Below, in pieces: positions 1 through 11,810 of a stretch of 64,000 nucleotides of DNA. Source of the DNA: Fragum whitleyi (Eukaryota; Mollusca; Bivalvia; Cardiida; Cardiidae); assembly GCA_948146395.1 (NCBI GenBank), contig OX411545.1, positions 18,100,026-18,164,025 on the forward strand. Direction: 5' to 3'. The translations under genes were made by a program, and so were the position numbers. Every line of letters starts with the position of its first letter. Positions within the stretch are counted from its first letter, which is position 1. The notes below the pieces were generated by a model. It did no database searches and was not told the DNA's origin. It saw only the letters and a list, made by a program, of their open reading frames with translations.

Positions 1-265
1 GTGGAACTATTACGGGTCCACTACCTTAAGGCTCATGTCAAACTGTTGAAAAAGTCTTCTACATACCCACACTTGTGTGTTTGTCTATCACCAGTAATCA
101 TAATATAGCCTATATTTAGAATAAGAATCATAATTGACTGATCTCTGTCAGATGACCTTAACCTTTTTATCACTTTACTCATTTGAAAAGGGGTCAAAAG
201 GGGCATATACCTACATTGTAACCTCAAAAGTTGTGAAACAACATAATTTACTCTGGTTCAAGTTC

Positions 266-510
266 TTAACTCCCTTGTCATACTGAACCTAGAGCATTCC
301 TGCTTTGGCAGGAGACAAAGACTAAGATCAGCTTGCACAAATGTGCAGTCTGATCTTAGTCTTTGTCTCCTGATTTCCCTTTTTAAACCATTTTTTTTTT
401 TAAATATTTCCAAAATAAGAACTGACCTCTAATATGAGCATCTGGTGCTTTATGCACTTTGATTTTGATGCACTTTTGCCTGAATTCTTATTCAGAATGA
501 AATGTGTTAA
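266..510. mobile_element. TTAA-flanked MITE (CTTGTCATRCTGAA family)
   Basis: The left end TTAACTCCCTTGTCATACTG and the right end, read in reverse complement, TTAACACATTTCATTCTGAA are diverged inverted repeats bounded by TTAA. The interior has a perfect-looking hairpin around 309-372 (GACTAAGATCAG, GCACAAATGTGC and complement). Same hairpin and ends recur at 1983/3039, 8424 and 35693. TTAA targets suggest a piggyBac-like mover; no transposase is visible. Confidence 0.7.
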
Positions 511-579
511 CAAACTGGTGAATAGAAAAATAGAAAATCTTTCTCAAAACAACAACAACACTTTATGGAGCAGTCTTAT

Positions 580-1029
580 AACAAGAGATGTTTGTATAAC
601 ATTTATAACCCCCTCCCCATAAATGCAGGTCAATGACCTGTTCTTTGTCAATCAACTAAGGGCAGTAACTCAAAAAATATGATGAGTATGAATTATGGTT
701 CTTGTGCACTCCACTTCTCCTCAATATCTCTAACAAGAGATATTTGTAAAACATTTATGACCCCGTTAAGAGCAGGTCAATGGCATGTTCTTTGTCAATT
801 AACAAAGGGCAATAACTCACAAAATATGATGAGTCGAGTTACAGTTCTTGTGCACTGTACTTCTCCTCAATGAGATCTATCCACCTGTGAAGTTTCATGA
901 TTCATGCTTGCATAGCTTTTGAGATAAGCTCTGGACAAAAAAGGGTCTATGGACGGACCGACCAACCAACCTACAGACCGACCTGCTGACAAGTGCAAAG
1001 CAATATATTCTTCTCGAAGGGGTATACTA
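580..1029 (+). mobile_element. HINE-like element with internal duplicate units
   Basis: Starts AACAAGAGATGTTTGT at about 580. Two related units of about 150 bp follow, each with AAGGGCAATAACTC and TTCTTGTGCACTSYACTTCTCC, then a GGAC/GACC-rich tract and AAGGGGTATA. The unit is a relative of the tandem unit at 2186-2812. The 3' hairpin typical of the group is weak here, so the end is approximate. Confidence 0.5.
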
Positions 1030-1982
1030 AGGAATTCAATTCATGGACAGCTTATTAAATACATGTATAAAATTGTGGTAGTCAGTTATCTTTTCATTTA
1101 TTTTATAACAATTCAAAATTAACAAGACTAAAGATGTATTCATGAAACACTTATGCCTGAAAACAGTTTTATTTAAATATGACCTTGACCAGATGATAAA
1201 ATAGTTTTAGAATAATAGATAAAATGTAAAGTTCTAGAGTTAAGTTTAGTATTGACTGACAAGATGACACCAGTGATTGAATTGTTCACTGCAGCCCAAC
1301 ATGCACATTGAGTTTGATTTTGTTCTCTTTCCTTATTTCCTCTAATAATAGCACACTCCCTAATAGAAGCACCCCTACATTTTTACTAAGAAAACCCACT
1401 TCAAATGTCCAAATTTTAGGAACTTTTTCAACTTCTTTTGAATTTGAGATGAAATACCTCTAAACAATCATTTATATGATTCACCTCAAATTAAAGGGAA
1501 AAGGGCCTAAAAGACATCAATTTAATGATTTTTTAAATAAGAAAATGCATATTAAATAAAAGCTCCCAGACCATGTTATGTATAGCTCAAGGGAGCGTTT
1601 ATTAGGAGAAATACGGTATTTTTTTTATTTGGAATGAAATACAATACAAAAGCTATTGTAATAAAACTGCAAACAATATTTTCTGGCCCCTAGAACATTG
1701 TGACTTTATTCAAGTTAGTGATGGTTGTTATATGTTTCAGTATAGGAGTTAATGGTTGTAAGTAAGTAAAGGTCTAATGTTGATTATTATTGGCATATAT
1801 AAGGCAAAAAATAAAATAGCATGAATTCTGATTTGAACCAAACTGAAACGATGCTGCATGAGGGTATTATTGCAGCCTTATGGGGCACATGGAATTATAC
1901 CCTGATAATTCAATCATAATGCTTCAATCACAAAAGAGAAATATCACATAAAATTTTGGGACCGCTAAATTGTTGTTTTTTT
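1030..1982. other. AT-rich intergenic sequence, nothing recognised
   Basis: No coding frame of substance, no RNA gene and no repeat end that I can match elsewhere in the window. Confidence 0.5.
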
Positions 1983-3039
1983 TTAACCCTTGTCATGCTG
2001 AATAAATTTTGGCTGAAAAATCGCATCAAAATCAAAGGGCAAAGAGCACTCAAAGTACAAACTGAAGGGCAATTTTATTTTGAAACAAGAGCCATGTCGG
2101 ACATGACCATCCCCCGCCGAGAAAGCTTGATAGTAAACTGAAGCCTAATAGATTAAGGGTTCTACTTTAAGAAATTAAGCCCCTACAAAATCGAAGTCTT
2201 TAAAATAACAAAGGGCAATAACTCCAAAATTATGCGAGCCAGAGTTACAGTTCTTGTGCACTGCACTCCTCTCACATGAAATCTATCCACCCATAAAGTT
2301 TCAAGTTGATAGCTAAAATACTTTAGGAGATATGCTCCGGACAAAATCGAAGTCTTAAAAATAACAAAGGGCAATAACCCCAAAATTATGCAAGCAAGAG
2401 TTGTAGTTCTTGTGCACTGCACTTCTCCTCCATGAGATCTACCCACCCATAAAGTTTCAAGTTGATAGCTAAAATACTTTAGGAGATATGCTCCGGACAA
2501 AATCAAAGTCTTAAAAATAACAAAGGGCAATAACTCCAAAATTATGCAAGCAAGAGTTGTAGTTCTTGTGCACTGCACTTCTCCTCCATGAGATCTATCC
2601 ACCCAAAAAGTTTCAAGTTGATAGCTAAAATACTTTAGGAGATATGCTCCGGACAAAATCGAAGTCTTAAAAATAACAAAGGGCAATAACTCCAAAACTA
2701 TGCAAGCAAGAGTTGTAGTTCTTGTGCACTGCACTTCTCCTCCATGAGATCTATCCACCCATAAAGTTTCAAGTTGATAGCTATTATACTTTAGGAGATA
2801 TGCTCCTGACAAGTTTAGTGACAGAACCTCGGAATGACGGAATGACGGACGGAGACCATTACTATATCCCCTCGCCGAAAACGGCGGGGGATAAAAATAA
2901 ATCTATTGACAATTCTGATTTGAAAGTGAGAAACAGGTGGTGTAGACTAACATCAGACTGCACATTATGTGCAGGCTGATGTTTGTCTATAGCTCCTGCA
3001 AGAGCAGGAGTATTCCGGGTTCAGCATGACAAGGGTTAA
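1983..3039. mobile_element. TTAA element with perfect 20-bp TIRs, split by a HINE-like insertion
   Basis: TTAACCCTTGTCATGCTGAA at 1983-2002 is exactly inverted at 3020-3039. It carries the family hairpin (CATCAGACTGCACA and complement) near 2950-2990. The body is interrupted by the HINE-like element at 2084-2897. Without it the element would be about 243 bp, the same size as the copies at 266 and 8424, which supports the reading. Confidence 0.85.
2084..2897 (+). mobile_element. HINE-like element with four 156-bp tandem units
   Basis: Starts AACAAGAGCCATGTCGGACA, holds four tandem copies of a 156-bp unit (CAAAATCGAAG at 2186, 2342, 2498, 2654), then a GACGGA tract and a terminal hairpin CGCCGAAAACGGCGGGGGAT followed by A5. 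The 5' CCCCCGCCGA is inverted in that hairpin. As 156 is 52 codons, the minus strand has an open 209-codon frame (2183-2812) repeating a 52-residue block; I treat that frame as an artefact of the repeat, not a gene. Confidence 0.75.
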
Positions 3040-3209
3040 TCTATCCATTGAGGTAGAGGAATAACTTTGGACAAATTCAGCACATGTACTGATTTGTCAT
3101 AGAAATAATAACATCTTTCTCAACACAGAAGTGTGTGATAAAAATATTTGCTTATAATTCTATTCAATGTTAAATTTCGGCGTTATTACTGGAAAGGTAG
3201 ATTTGTTTG

Positions 3210-3266
3210 CTTGTTTGAATGGGGTTTTAACAATCTTTCAGTTATATCATGGTGCTGGAGCATAAA
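3210..3266 (-). repeat. SINE X 3' fragment
   Basis: TTTGAATGGGGTTTTAACA, then CTTTCAGTTATATC and GGAGCA match the 3' part of the tRNA-derived SINE family found in full at 9326 and elsewhere. Confidence 0.6.
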
Positions 3267-3304
3267 AATTCCTTGTGTATGTGTTTATAAGAGTTCTAAT
3301 AAAG

Positions 3305-3594
3305 AACAAGAGCTGTCACTGTAAGATGACAATGCCCCCGACACCGCTTTGATTTTAAATTATGGCCAATCTATGTTGAAGGTCAAGGTCATCCAGGGGT
3401 CAAGGTCACCAAAGTATGTGCCTACAGAAAGGTAATGTACCAAGGAATGTTGTGGTAAAGTATGATGCGAATATGTTAAGTAATAAGGAAGTTATGGCCA
3501 ATGTTAAAGTTTTTGGACGGAATGACGGACGGACGGACAGACGGACGGACGGACAAGTCAAATTTATGATGCCTCCCTATCGGGGGCATAAAAA
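3305..3594 (+). mobile_element. HINE-like element, GCCCCCGA type
   Basis: Starts AACAAGAGCTGTCACTGTAA with ATGCCCCCGA nearby, ends in a (GACG)n tract and CTATCGGGGGCATAAAA. The 5' TGCCCCCGA is inverted in the 3' TCGGGGGCA. The interior has GGTCAAGGTCA blocks. Confidence 0.7.
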
Positions 3595-4395
3595 TAGGGA
3601 ACAACCCATAATATCAATATCATCAGATAGATTTCAAATGACTGTAACAGATAAATCATACTTTTTTATTGAATGTTTTCTGAACTCTAACATGTTATAA
3701 GTGAAATTACATGAAACACCACCCTTGAAGCCCTATGGAGCAGTCTTCTCCAATCAATTCCCGTTTTTATCCGCTTGAAATTCTGTAATACTGAAACATT
3801 TTTAAGTCTATGACATTAACAAAAGTGACTTTGAAACTCTATGTGTCTCTAAATAATTATGTTAGTAGTGTTCACTCTGATGTTATTGACAAATGATACC
3901 TTTCATTAAATTATCACTGCGTAGTTTTTTCCTGTATAAGGCACTGCTTACATAGTCTGTAAAGAGGACAACAACAACAAACATGCATACACAAAACAGA
4001 CAAACACACATATGAACATTTACATGACTATTAACATGCATATTTTTTGCATTTAAAATCATTGCAGAACTCCAAATTGGAAGCTCAGCCATTATACGGA
4101 ATAGACCTCAGAATAAAAAAGGCCCACCCATGAAGTGTGTCATTTTACACATGGGTTTATGTGACATAACAATTATCAACCATTATGCTAAGGATGATGA
4201 TGCATAAAACAAAATCAACATAGAATAAACGTGGGCATATTTATATTTGATAACAAAAAACAATATTTTCCTGCGTTTTGCCATCATATTGTAAAATGCC
4301 AAAAGATCTGCACAGACAACCAGAATAGATTAACAAAAAGTGTTTTTGTTAAAGGGGAATAAATAAGCAAAGTTCTACCATAAGCTAAATTACCC
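3595..4395. other. Intergenic, nothing recognised
   Basis: AT-rich sequence with no supportable gene or matched repeat. Confidence 0.45.
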
Positions 4396-5268
4396 AACAA
4401 GAGCACCACCTACGGGTACCTACGCTCAGCTGTAAGTGCTGGATGGTAAATAATTAAATGGATGGTAAAGAAACTAAGTAGAAAAAGGGGCATAATTTGC
4501 AGAAAATACTTCTTAAGTTATCCCCCTTGATAGAAAAGGTTGCTCTTTTGATGGTGAATATGTGTGCCAAGTTTCAAAGTGAATGCCTTCAGTAGAACCA
4601 GAGATATCACAAATATGTCAAAGTTTTTGCTTTTTTTTTCACAAGTTTGACCTTGGAAAACTTGGTATCAACAGAAAGTGCTTGTCCCAGGCAATCATCA
4701 TGTGAAATATAAAGGCCCTATCACTTACCATTCAAAAGTAATCGCTAAATGTCAAAGTTGTTGCAATTTTTTCACAAATTTGACCTTGAAAAATGACATT
4801 GCCTGATGACCGTGAACTTGGTATCAACAGAAAGTGCTTGTCCCAGGCAATCATCATGTGAAATATTAAGGCCCTATCACATACAATTCAAAAGTTATCG
4901 CAATATGTCAAAGTTTTTTCTTTTTTTTATAAGTTTGACCTTGAAAAATGACCTTGACCTTGAATGATGACCTTGAACTTGGTACCAACAGAAAGTGCCT
5001 GTCCCAGGCAATCATCATGTGAAATATGAAGACTGTATCACATACCATTCAAAACTTTTTGAAATGTGCAAAAGTTTTTTGCATTTTTTTTCTTGGTACC
5101 AACAGAAAGGCATTGTCCAAGGCATTCATCATGTGGCATATGAAAGCCCTATCACTTCCCATTCAAAAGTTATCACAAAATGTCAAAGTTTTCGCATGTC
5201 GACGACGACGACGACACCAAGGCTATAGCAATACCTCTGGTTTTCTCTGAAAACAGCCGAGCTAAAAA
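4396..5268 (+). mobile_element. HINE-like element, CAGCCGAGCTAAA type
   Basis: Starts AACAAGAGCACCACCTACGG and ends GAAAACAGCCGAGCTAAAAA after a (GAC)n tract at 5198-5213. The middle holds several units of about 150 bp containing TTGACCTTGAAAAATGACCT and GTGCTTGTCCCAGGCAATCA. The 5' GCTCAGCTGT is an imperfect inverse of the 3' ACAGCCGAGC. Confidence 0.75.
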
Positions 5269-6280
5269 GGAGCCACACTTATGTCCAAGGTACTTTCCAG
5301 TTTACAGAAAAGTCTGAGCAATTTTCCAAATGGCAGAACCAATGCTTCAATTCTACCCTCAAAATATTAAACATACATCCCATCATACTACCATCACATT
5401 CTTTCCAAATTTCTACAGAACAAGTACATGATATAAAGTTACCAAGTATTACAAAACGTTTCACAATTATTCCCTTTTTTTCTCATGAGGTGTCATTTGC
5501 AAAACTTAGTTGCTCGACTTTGCTAACTTTGCTTTTTAACCCTTTTCTGCACAGTCAAAGGCCTTTTCATCCTTTTGATTTTATGTTAGGGAGAATAGAG
5601 GAAAAAGAAGAAATAAATTGACACAGGCAATTTTTCCACATTGGATGACTGCTTTTCAATCACAAAGGACAACTACTTTTCAGATTTGACTCTCTTTTCA
5701 TTGTAGTCCGCAGACTATTCTCAATTGGAAGAGTCTAAAATTTTAGAAAATGGAACAATCAAACACTTTGTCATTATATGGTATTTGTAGTACAATGTAC
5801 ATATATTGCAACTACCAACCTGCTTCCCCTGTTTCTATGTCACCATTTTTTGTGGTCCGTTCTTCAGGAAACAAGAAATAATGCTTCTTTTTCTTCCACC
5901 TTCTTTCAGGGTAGGAGTATATTTGACCATGAAATTTTCCTGAAATATGAAACGGTTATATACATGGTTAACGAAATAATGAAGGATTGTAACTTTTCTG
6001 ATAATTAACCCTAAATTCTTATCTCTTTTATGTGGGAGGTATAGACAAATACAAGCCGAAACAAGCAGCTTCATCTTATTAGTTATTGTATATCTTTTAA
6101 TTCAGACTTGTTTAAAATATAATGCATGAATTTCATTTGGTTATTCTACCTCACTGTATTATGACAATCAACGGCTCAAATTTGAAAAAACATTGCATCT
6201 AGTTTTGACCCATCTTGTATAGAGGTAGAGATAAGAGAGGGTAAAGCCTGTCTAAAAAATCTTTATTTCTCAATGAAGCC
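5269..6280. other. Intergenic, nothing recognised
   Basis: Short frames only, none resembling a known protein. No repeat ends matched. Confidence 0.45.
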
Positions 6281-6347
6281 CTATGCTGTGGGTACTCATT
6301 TGAATCGTCTTGAAGAGACGATTCCAATGAGTATCAACAACATAGAG
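6281..6347. repeat. Foldback hairpin, GAATCGTCTT family
   Basis: TACTCATTTGAATCGTCTTG is followed by its near-perfect complement, giving a hairpin of about 30-bp arms. The same core is at 49458, and within the foldback elements near 53960 and 54375. Confidence 0.7.
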
Positions 6348-6499
6348 TTTGTGCTATCATAATTGTTATACTTTGTTCTAAAATCTAAAATACCCCTTCT
6401 CTCTGTAGCTCTGCTGGTACTGTTTGTATACATTATATACTAGAGTAATTTCCTTTTATATGTCTTTGAAATCCATGCAGTTTATTAAACCAGGATAAA

Positions 6500-6572
6500 T
6501 CAAGGGATTAGTGTAAAACTATTGTAAATCCCTATCAATATAGAGCCACTGACAATAGTTTTGCACTGACCT
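6500..6572. repeat. Foldback hairpin, CAGTTGTAACT family (diverged)
   Basis: AGTGTAAAACTATTGTAA and TTGACAATAGTTTTGCACT-like arms face each other around a short loop. Better-preserved relatives are at 38655 and 44310. Confidence 0.45.
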
Positions 6573-6835
6573 TTTTGAAATACTATTTCGAACTCTTCTA
6601 GATTTGTATTTGACCCCTTCAATAAAAGGTTCAAAATTCTTTTTTAATGAGGTCATTGATCCCTGAATTTAAAAAGCTTACATGATCTGTGGCCCCTGCT
6701 ATTTGAATTGTTCTTTGACACAGGTGCCCCTGCAAATATTTGGATGTTACCCATAACCCATTTGACCTTCAACTGTGAGCTTAACCACGGGTGTATCTTG
6801 ACAATCTCTTTGCATTACACTAGTACTCACTCATA

Positions 6836-7085
6836 GGATTGATTGATTGAATGGGATTTTATGCCACTTTCAACATTTTTTCAGTTATATCGTAGAGGCT
6901 GGAGCACCTAACAATGTACAACCAGCACATCCTATCCTAGTCTCAGGCTGCTATCTCACATAGGTCTATGATTATAAACCCATTGGTGAGAGACAAATAG
7001 TAGGAAAGAATGAGTGCCGCTGTCAAGGATCGAAACCGGGACCTCTAGAATGACAGTCTGATGGCGGCTCTCACTCAAGGGAACA
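6836..7085 (-). mobile_element. SINE X copy
   Basis: From the tail end (TTGATTGATTGAATGGG) through AGTTATATCG, GGAGCACCTAACAATG, CTATCTCACATAGG and CCATTGGTGAGAGACAAATA to a reverse-complement B-box-like GGATCGAAACCGGGA. This is the same order as ten other copies in the window. Confidence 0.8.
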
Positions 7086-7268
7086 ACGGTGCAAATTATT
7101 TTACATTCAGCCATAAATGCATAAGTTAAGCTCAACACAAGTAAGGAATACATAACCGGGATCAACACTTACTTTTGTGAGTAACGAGTCCATTAGACAA
7201 CTTTTGAAATCAAGAAAACTAAGCCCGAAGTAAGGAGTCCAATTTTTTGTACTGGGAGAACATTGTGG

Positions 7269-7679
7269 AACAAGAGCACCGCAAGCGGGTGCCAATGCTC
7301 GGCTGTTAATCATTTCTTAGGCAAATGCAAACATATGAACTTGGTACCTACAGAAAGGTCTTGTACCAAGCAATGATCATGTGAAATATAACGGCTCTTT
7401 GACTTACCATTCAAAAGTTATGACCAAGGTTAATTTTTTTCAAACAAATTTGACCTTGAAAAATGACATTGAACTTGACTGATGACCTTGAACTTGTTAC
7501 CTACAGCAAGGTCTTATCCCAAGCAATGATCTTGTGAAATATGAAGGCTCTATGACTTACCATTCAAAGTTATGACCAAGTTTAAAGTTTGTCATGCCAA
7601 CGACAACGCCAACGCCAACACCGACGACGCCAAGGTGATCATAATACCTCGCGTTTTCTTTGAAAACAGCCGAGCTAAA
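7269..7679 (+). mobile_element. HINE-like element, CAGCCGAGCTAAA type
   Basis: Starts AACAAGAGCACCGCAAGCGG, with GCTCGGCTGTT exactly inverted by AACAGCCGAGC at the 3' end. The interior has two units with AAAGGTCTTGTACCAAGCAA or similar, then a (GCCAAC)n/(GACG)n tract. It is abutted at its 3' end by a small palindrome. Confidence 0.8.
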
Positions 7680-7729
7680 CAGAAGAAATTGCTTATAAAG
7701 AGCAATTTCTTCTTTTTCCACATATGTCT
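7680..7729. repeat. Palindrome AGAAGAAATTGCTT, core of the TTAA MITE at 28063
   Basis: AGAAGAAATTGCTT and AGCAATTTCTTCTTTTTCCA form a hairpin. It equals the central palindrome of the 228-bp elements at 28063, 37656 and 54988, but without their flanks. A related palindrome is at about 9132-9180. Confidence 0.65.
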
Positions 7730-8423
7730 CCTCCAAAATGAGGAAATTACTTCTATGTGCAAGCTATGTTGACTTCAACAGTCTTTGTTATGAAAAATCA
7801 ACAGTTTTGACAAGGGTTGAAAAGCAAAACTGCCCTGTGCATTTATTTTTCAAAATATTCTTATATGATCCAGTTAGTCCATTGGACTCCTTACTTGCAA
7901 ATTTAAGGAGTCCCAACTGATAAACAAAAAGACTCGGACTCCTGGACTTCCCTTTAAAGTGTCAAACCTTACATAACTTAACAAATCCCCACCACCCTCA
8001 CACATATGAACCCATTCAGGCACTTACACATGGACAGTTAACTCGATAAGCCTGTCGCCATGCCATTGCAAGGGCATATAGACCACATACCTGGTTTTCT
8101 GTGTCTGTAGGAGTGCCACAGATCCGTATGGCTTTGTGCTACACCTGTCTGGGAGTCGAGAAATGGGAGTCTCATTTTTCTCTCATGTTTCAGCCTCAAG
8201 TTGAAGCTTGCACACTGCTCAACTGCATCCATATAAATAGCTTCAGAGCCAATGCTGTAATAAGTAAAATGAATTCTAAATAAATTCTATTTCCTTGTTA
8301 ACAAGGTCCATATTAGATGGGAAAAATCCAATCTAAAGTGATTCCTCATTAGAATCAAATTTGACAATTAATGGATCTTTATTTATTCATTACATGTATT
8401 ACACTTATTTCTAGGAGAATTTA

Positions 8424-8668
8424 TTAACCTTTGTCATGCTGAACCCTGAATATTCTTGCTTTAGCTTTAGGTATAGACAAAGATCAGCCTGCACATTTTA
8501 TGCAATCTGATCTAAATTTTTACCACCTAGCTTTCCCTTTTAAAAAGGAAGAGTTTAATATTATCGAATTAAATACTGACTCACAATTAGTGCATCCAAT
8601 GCTCTTGCTTGGCACATAGATTTAAATGTAATTTTGTATGATTTTTATTCAGCATTACAAGGGTTTAG
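8424..8668. mobile_element. TTAA-flanked MITE (CTTTGTCATGCTGAA family)
   Basis: TTAACCTTTGTCATGCTGAA at the left, TTCAGCATTACAAGGGTTTA at the right as its inverse. The hairpin arm ATCAGCCTGCACA lies near 8480. It is 245 bp long, as is the copy at 266. Confidence 0.75.
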
Positions 8669-8855
8669 AGGCTGTACAATACCGCAAGTCAACAGACATA
8701 TTTGTAGCACTTGCAGAAAATTTCCATCACCTTGTAACTTTCAATTAACTTTTTAAAAGGCATGATATATTTGTACTTGCAACTTTTTGGTAATATATTT
8801 ACAGTCTTTTTTTTAATGTCATAACTTCTTTTAGAAATGAAGAAACAAAATCCAA

Positions 8856-9119
8856 TGTGACCCTTCACATGAAAAGGGACCATCTGTGGTTGTTTGTGAA
8901 GCATCAACCCTAGTCAGACTTTGAAAATCACACAGACTGACTTCCATTGAAACTTGTTGCACTTAACTGATTTACTTAATCTAAATTGATCGATCTACCT
9001 TCCCTTGAAATATTTTTTTCAAACTTTATCTTTGGTTGACCTGTACTGGAACCAATTTCTTTTTCAAATAATTATTTTACAGGGTTTCCAGAAGGCCCCG
9101 TATTGTGTAACAGATCACA
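8856..9119. mobile_element. MITE with TGTGACCC termini
   Basis: TGTGACCCTTCACATGAAAA at the left and TGTGTAACAGATCACA at the right are diverged inverted ends. It shares AGTCAGACT and GTTGACCTGTACTGGAACCA with the copies at 45945, 57698 and 58943. Confidence 0.65.
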
Positions 9120-9325
9120 AATAGAAGAGAACAATGTGGGAAGAATTGCTTGTTACAAGCAAGTTATTCTTTTCCCACATAGTTTCCCTCTGAACTTTAA
9201 ATAACAGGTCATGATTGTCTTGGATAGATTATTCATCTATTACATGAATAAATTGATTTCCATGGTTAAAAAGTGAAGTCACTGACTGAGGAATAACTTA
9301 CATGCCTGAAGGACCAGTTAAATTG

Positions 9326-9615
9326 ATTGTTTGTTTTTTTAATGTTTTTTACGCCGCTTTCAACAATTTTGCAGTTATATCGCAGCAGCCGGACAACCTA
9401 ACAATAGATTCCTGGTATTTCTTTCACCTGTACTACCATTACACCATTTCCTAGCCTCCGACTGCTATCTCACATAGGTTTACAATTATATCAACCCATT
9501 GGTGAGAGACAAACGACAGAAAGGATATTAGCCGCCACTGGGGATCAAACCCACGACATCCAGATTGGATGTCTTTTGCCTAACAAACTGCGTTATGGTA
9601 GTGACAATGCCGGTT
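9326..9615 (-). mobile_element. SINE X, copy with longest tRNA-like head
   Basis: Read on the minus strand it has a tRNA-like head (TAACGCAGTTTGTTAGGC as A-box region, GTGGGTTTGATCCCC as B-box region), then GGCGGC, the GTTTGTCTCTCACCAATGGG block, the CTATGTGAGATAGCAG block, the TTGTTAGGTTGTCCGGC block and a TTAAA tail end. This places the family among tRNA-derived SINEs. Confidence 0.75.
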
Positions 9616-9984
9616 AAATTGAAGACCTGTGGTACTGTCAACCCATAAAAAAACTGCCGTTTGTTTTAAAATCATAGGTTTGCAATATGCCAACAGAGAA
9701 ACACAGTTAACACCCATGCAGAGCTTACTTTGAGGGCACTATCATAATATGTCATATATTATATTTATAGCATAATTAAATTTAGAAAAAGATTGGTTAT
9801 CACCTAGCAATACTTAATTACACAGAACACTGATCCCACATGAAATCCGTTTTGTGTGATAACAAAGCTAATGGAACAAGTCTATTACTTTTTCCTAACA
9901 CGGTACTAAACACACACAAAAAAAGATTTATTTTTTTTAAACTTTGGTAAAAAGTTAAATGTAAAATTTTTGATAAATCTTAGT

Positions 9985-10089
9985 TGAAAAAGAAGGCATA
10001 CCAGTAATTCACACAACATGCATCTTTAGTTATCTCCCCTGATAAATCAACTTTCTCTTTTGATAGTGAATATGTGAGCCAATTTACAA
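9985..10089 (+). mobile_element. Left remnant of a HINE-like element split by the 5.8 kb insertion
   Basis: TTAGTTATCTCCCCTGATAA through TTTTGATAGTGAATATGTGA matches the unit in the element at 4396-5268. It stops at TTTACAA and resumes at 15916 with TACAAGTGAATG, as expected from the unit's AGTTTCAAAGTGAATGCC. Confidence 0.75.
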
Positions 10090-10210
10090 CACCGTGTATC
10101 AACGTACACCGGATATAGCGATTAGTGAGTCGAGGGAAATATCTACGAAGTGGGATCCATGGTTAGTATTTCTTTTATTATTTCTGTGTTTGTTGTGATT
10201 TTACTTAGTA

Positions 10211-11375
10211 AACAAGAGGCCCAAGAGGGCCTGTATCGCTCCACTGGCTTTAACATCATCAGACTTGCATTAAATGAATCTTTCTTTGAACGAAAACAAC
10301 ACTTTGAAATCTCTTAAGACCTTTTTTATATTAATTAACTGGGTATGGCTCACATTGCACCGAAATTCTCAAGTTTCATTGAAATTGGCCCAACCTTCAT
10401 CAGGAGATGTAGTTCAAAGATTTCGGGCTCAAAATAAGCCACACCCTGACATGCCAATATTTAAAGGCTAACTAATATTTCGCATACAATTTTTGAAAAG
10501 GGTCACAGAAGGAACATTCTGGTAAAATTTCATTGAAATCAGCCCAGTGATTCAGGAGGAGATGTCCTTCAAAGAATTCAGGCTCAAAATAAGCCCCACC
10601 CTGCCACACCCATATTTATGGGCCAATCAAAATTTTGAGAGCAACTTTTGAAAAGCGTCTCCCAAGGAACATTCTGGTAAAGTTTCATTGAAATCGGCCC
10701 AATGGTTCAGGAGGAAATATCGTTCAAAGATTTCGGGCTCAGATAAGCCCCACCCTGCCACGCCCATATTTGGGGGGCCAATCAAAATTTCAGGAACAAT
10801 TTTTGAAAAGGGTTACACCAGAAACATTTTGGTAAAGTTTGGTTGAAATCGGCCCAGTGGTTCAGGAGGAGATGTCATTCAAAGATTTCGGGCTCAAAAT
10901 AAGCCCCGCCCTGCCACGCCCATATTTAGGGGTCAATTAAAATTTCAGGAACAATTTAGGTAAAGGGTCACCCCAGGAACATTTTGGTAAAGTTTGGTTG
11001 AAATCGGCCCAGTGGTTCAGGAGGAGATGTCATTCAAAGATTTTGGGCTCAAATTAAGCCCCGCCCTGCCACGCCCATAATTGGGGGTCAATCAAAATTT
11101 CTTGAACAATTTAGGTAAAGGGTCACCCAAGGAACATCCATGCCAAGTTTCATTGAAATTGGCCCAACCGTTTGGGAGGAGAAGATTTTTAAAGATTTCA
11201 AAGTGAAAAAATGCCACGCCCTGCCACGCCCATATTTGGGGGTCAATCAAAATTTCTTTAACAATTTTAGAAGAGGGTCACCCAAGGAACATTTCTACCA
11301 AGTTTCATCAAAATCCGCCCATAGGTTTTGGAGGAGAAGATGTTTAAAGAAAAAGTTTACGCACAGACGGACGGA

Positions 11376-11407
<32 letters not shown>

Positions 11408-11464
11408 CGACGGACACACCGCCATGACAATAGCTCGCTGGCCTTCGGCCAGTGGAGCTAAAAA
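10211..11464 (+). mobile_element. HINE-like element with about 118-bp tandem units, inside the 5.8 kb transposon
   Basis: Starts AACAAGAGGCCCAAGAGGGC and ends with hairpin GCTGGCCTTCGGCCAGTGGA then GCTAAAA. The 5' GCTCCACTGGC is inverted in that hairpin. About eight units of roughly 115-120 bp recur (AAGCCCCRCCCTGCCACGCC, TCATTGAAATCGGCCCAGTG). A (GCAC)n microsatellite fills 11368-11408. Confidence 0.85.
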
Positions 11465-11735
11465 CGAATTTACACCACTAAGGTAGTCGGTTATATTTGT
11501 CTCTTTGGAAAACATGAAATAATTTGTTTCTGTCATAGAATAAAGGAAAATAAACAGTCTAATCACTGACAATTTCCTAGGCCTTCTGCAAAATCGAATG
11601 AAAATACTCATATTTTATGTAACTGGTCTATGATTTACTTTGCTATACTTTCTTTGTTGTCCAAAGATTTTACATACTAAATTTTACTGCCAGATTATTT
11701 TTTGTTTTTGGAATATTTAGATAGGACAAAATCTA

Positions 11736-11810
11736 CCGGTGTACGGCCTATAGCAGACAATTTCAAATCAGTGTACGAACGATAGAAAAAGTAGTGTACG
11801 AATATAGCTC
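11736..11810. repeat. Subterminal repeat cluster, left side of the 5.8 kb transposon
   Basis: CCGGTGTACGGCCTATAG is followed by two more GTGTACGAA words. The mirror cluster is at 14768-14841. Such arrays are commonly transposase binding sites; that role is inferred. Confidence 0.6.

Noticed and set aside
2183..2812. 209-codon minus-strand frame with four 52-residue repeats
   Set aside because: It is the read-through of a 156-bp (52-codon) tandem unit inside a HINE-like element; the same unit occurs elsewhere in broken frames.
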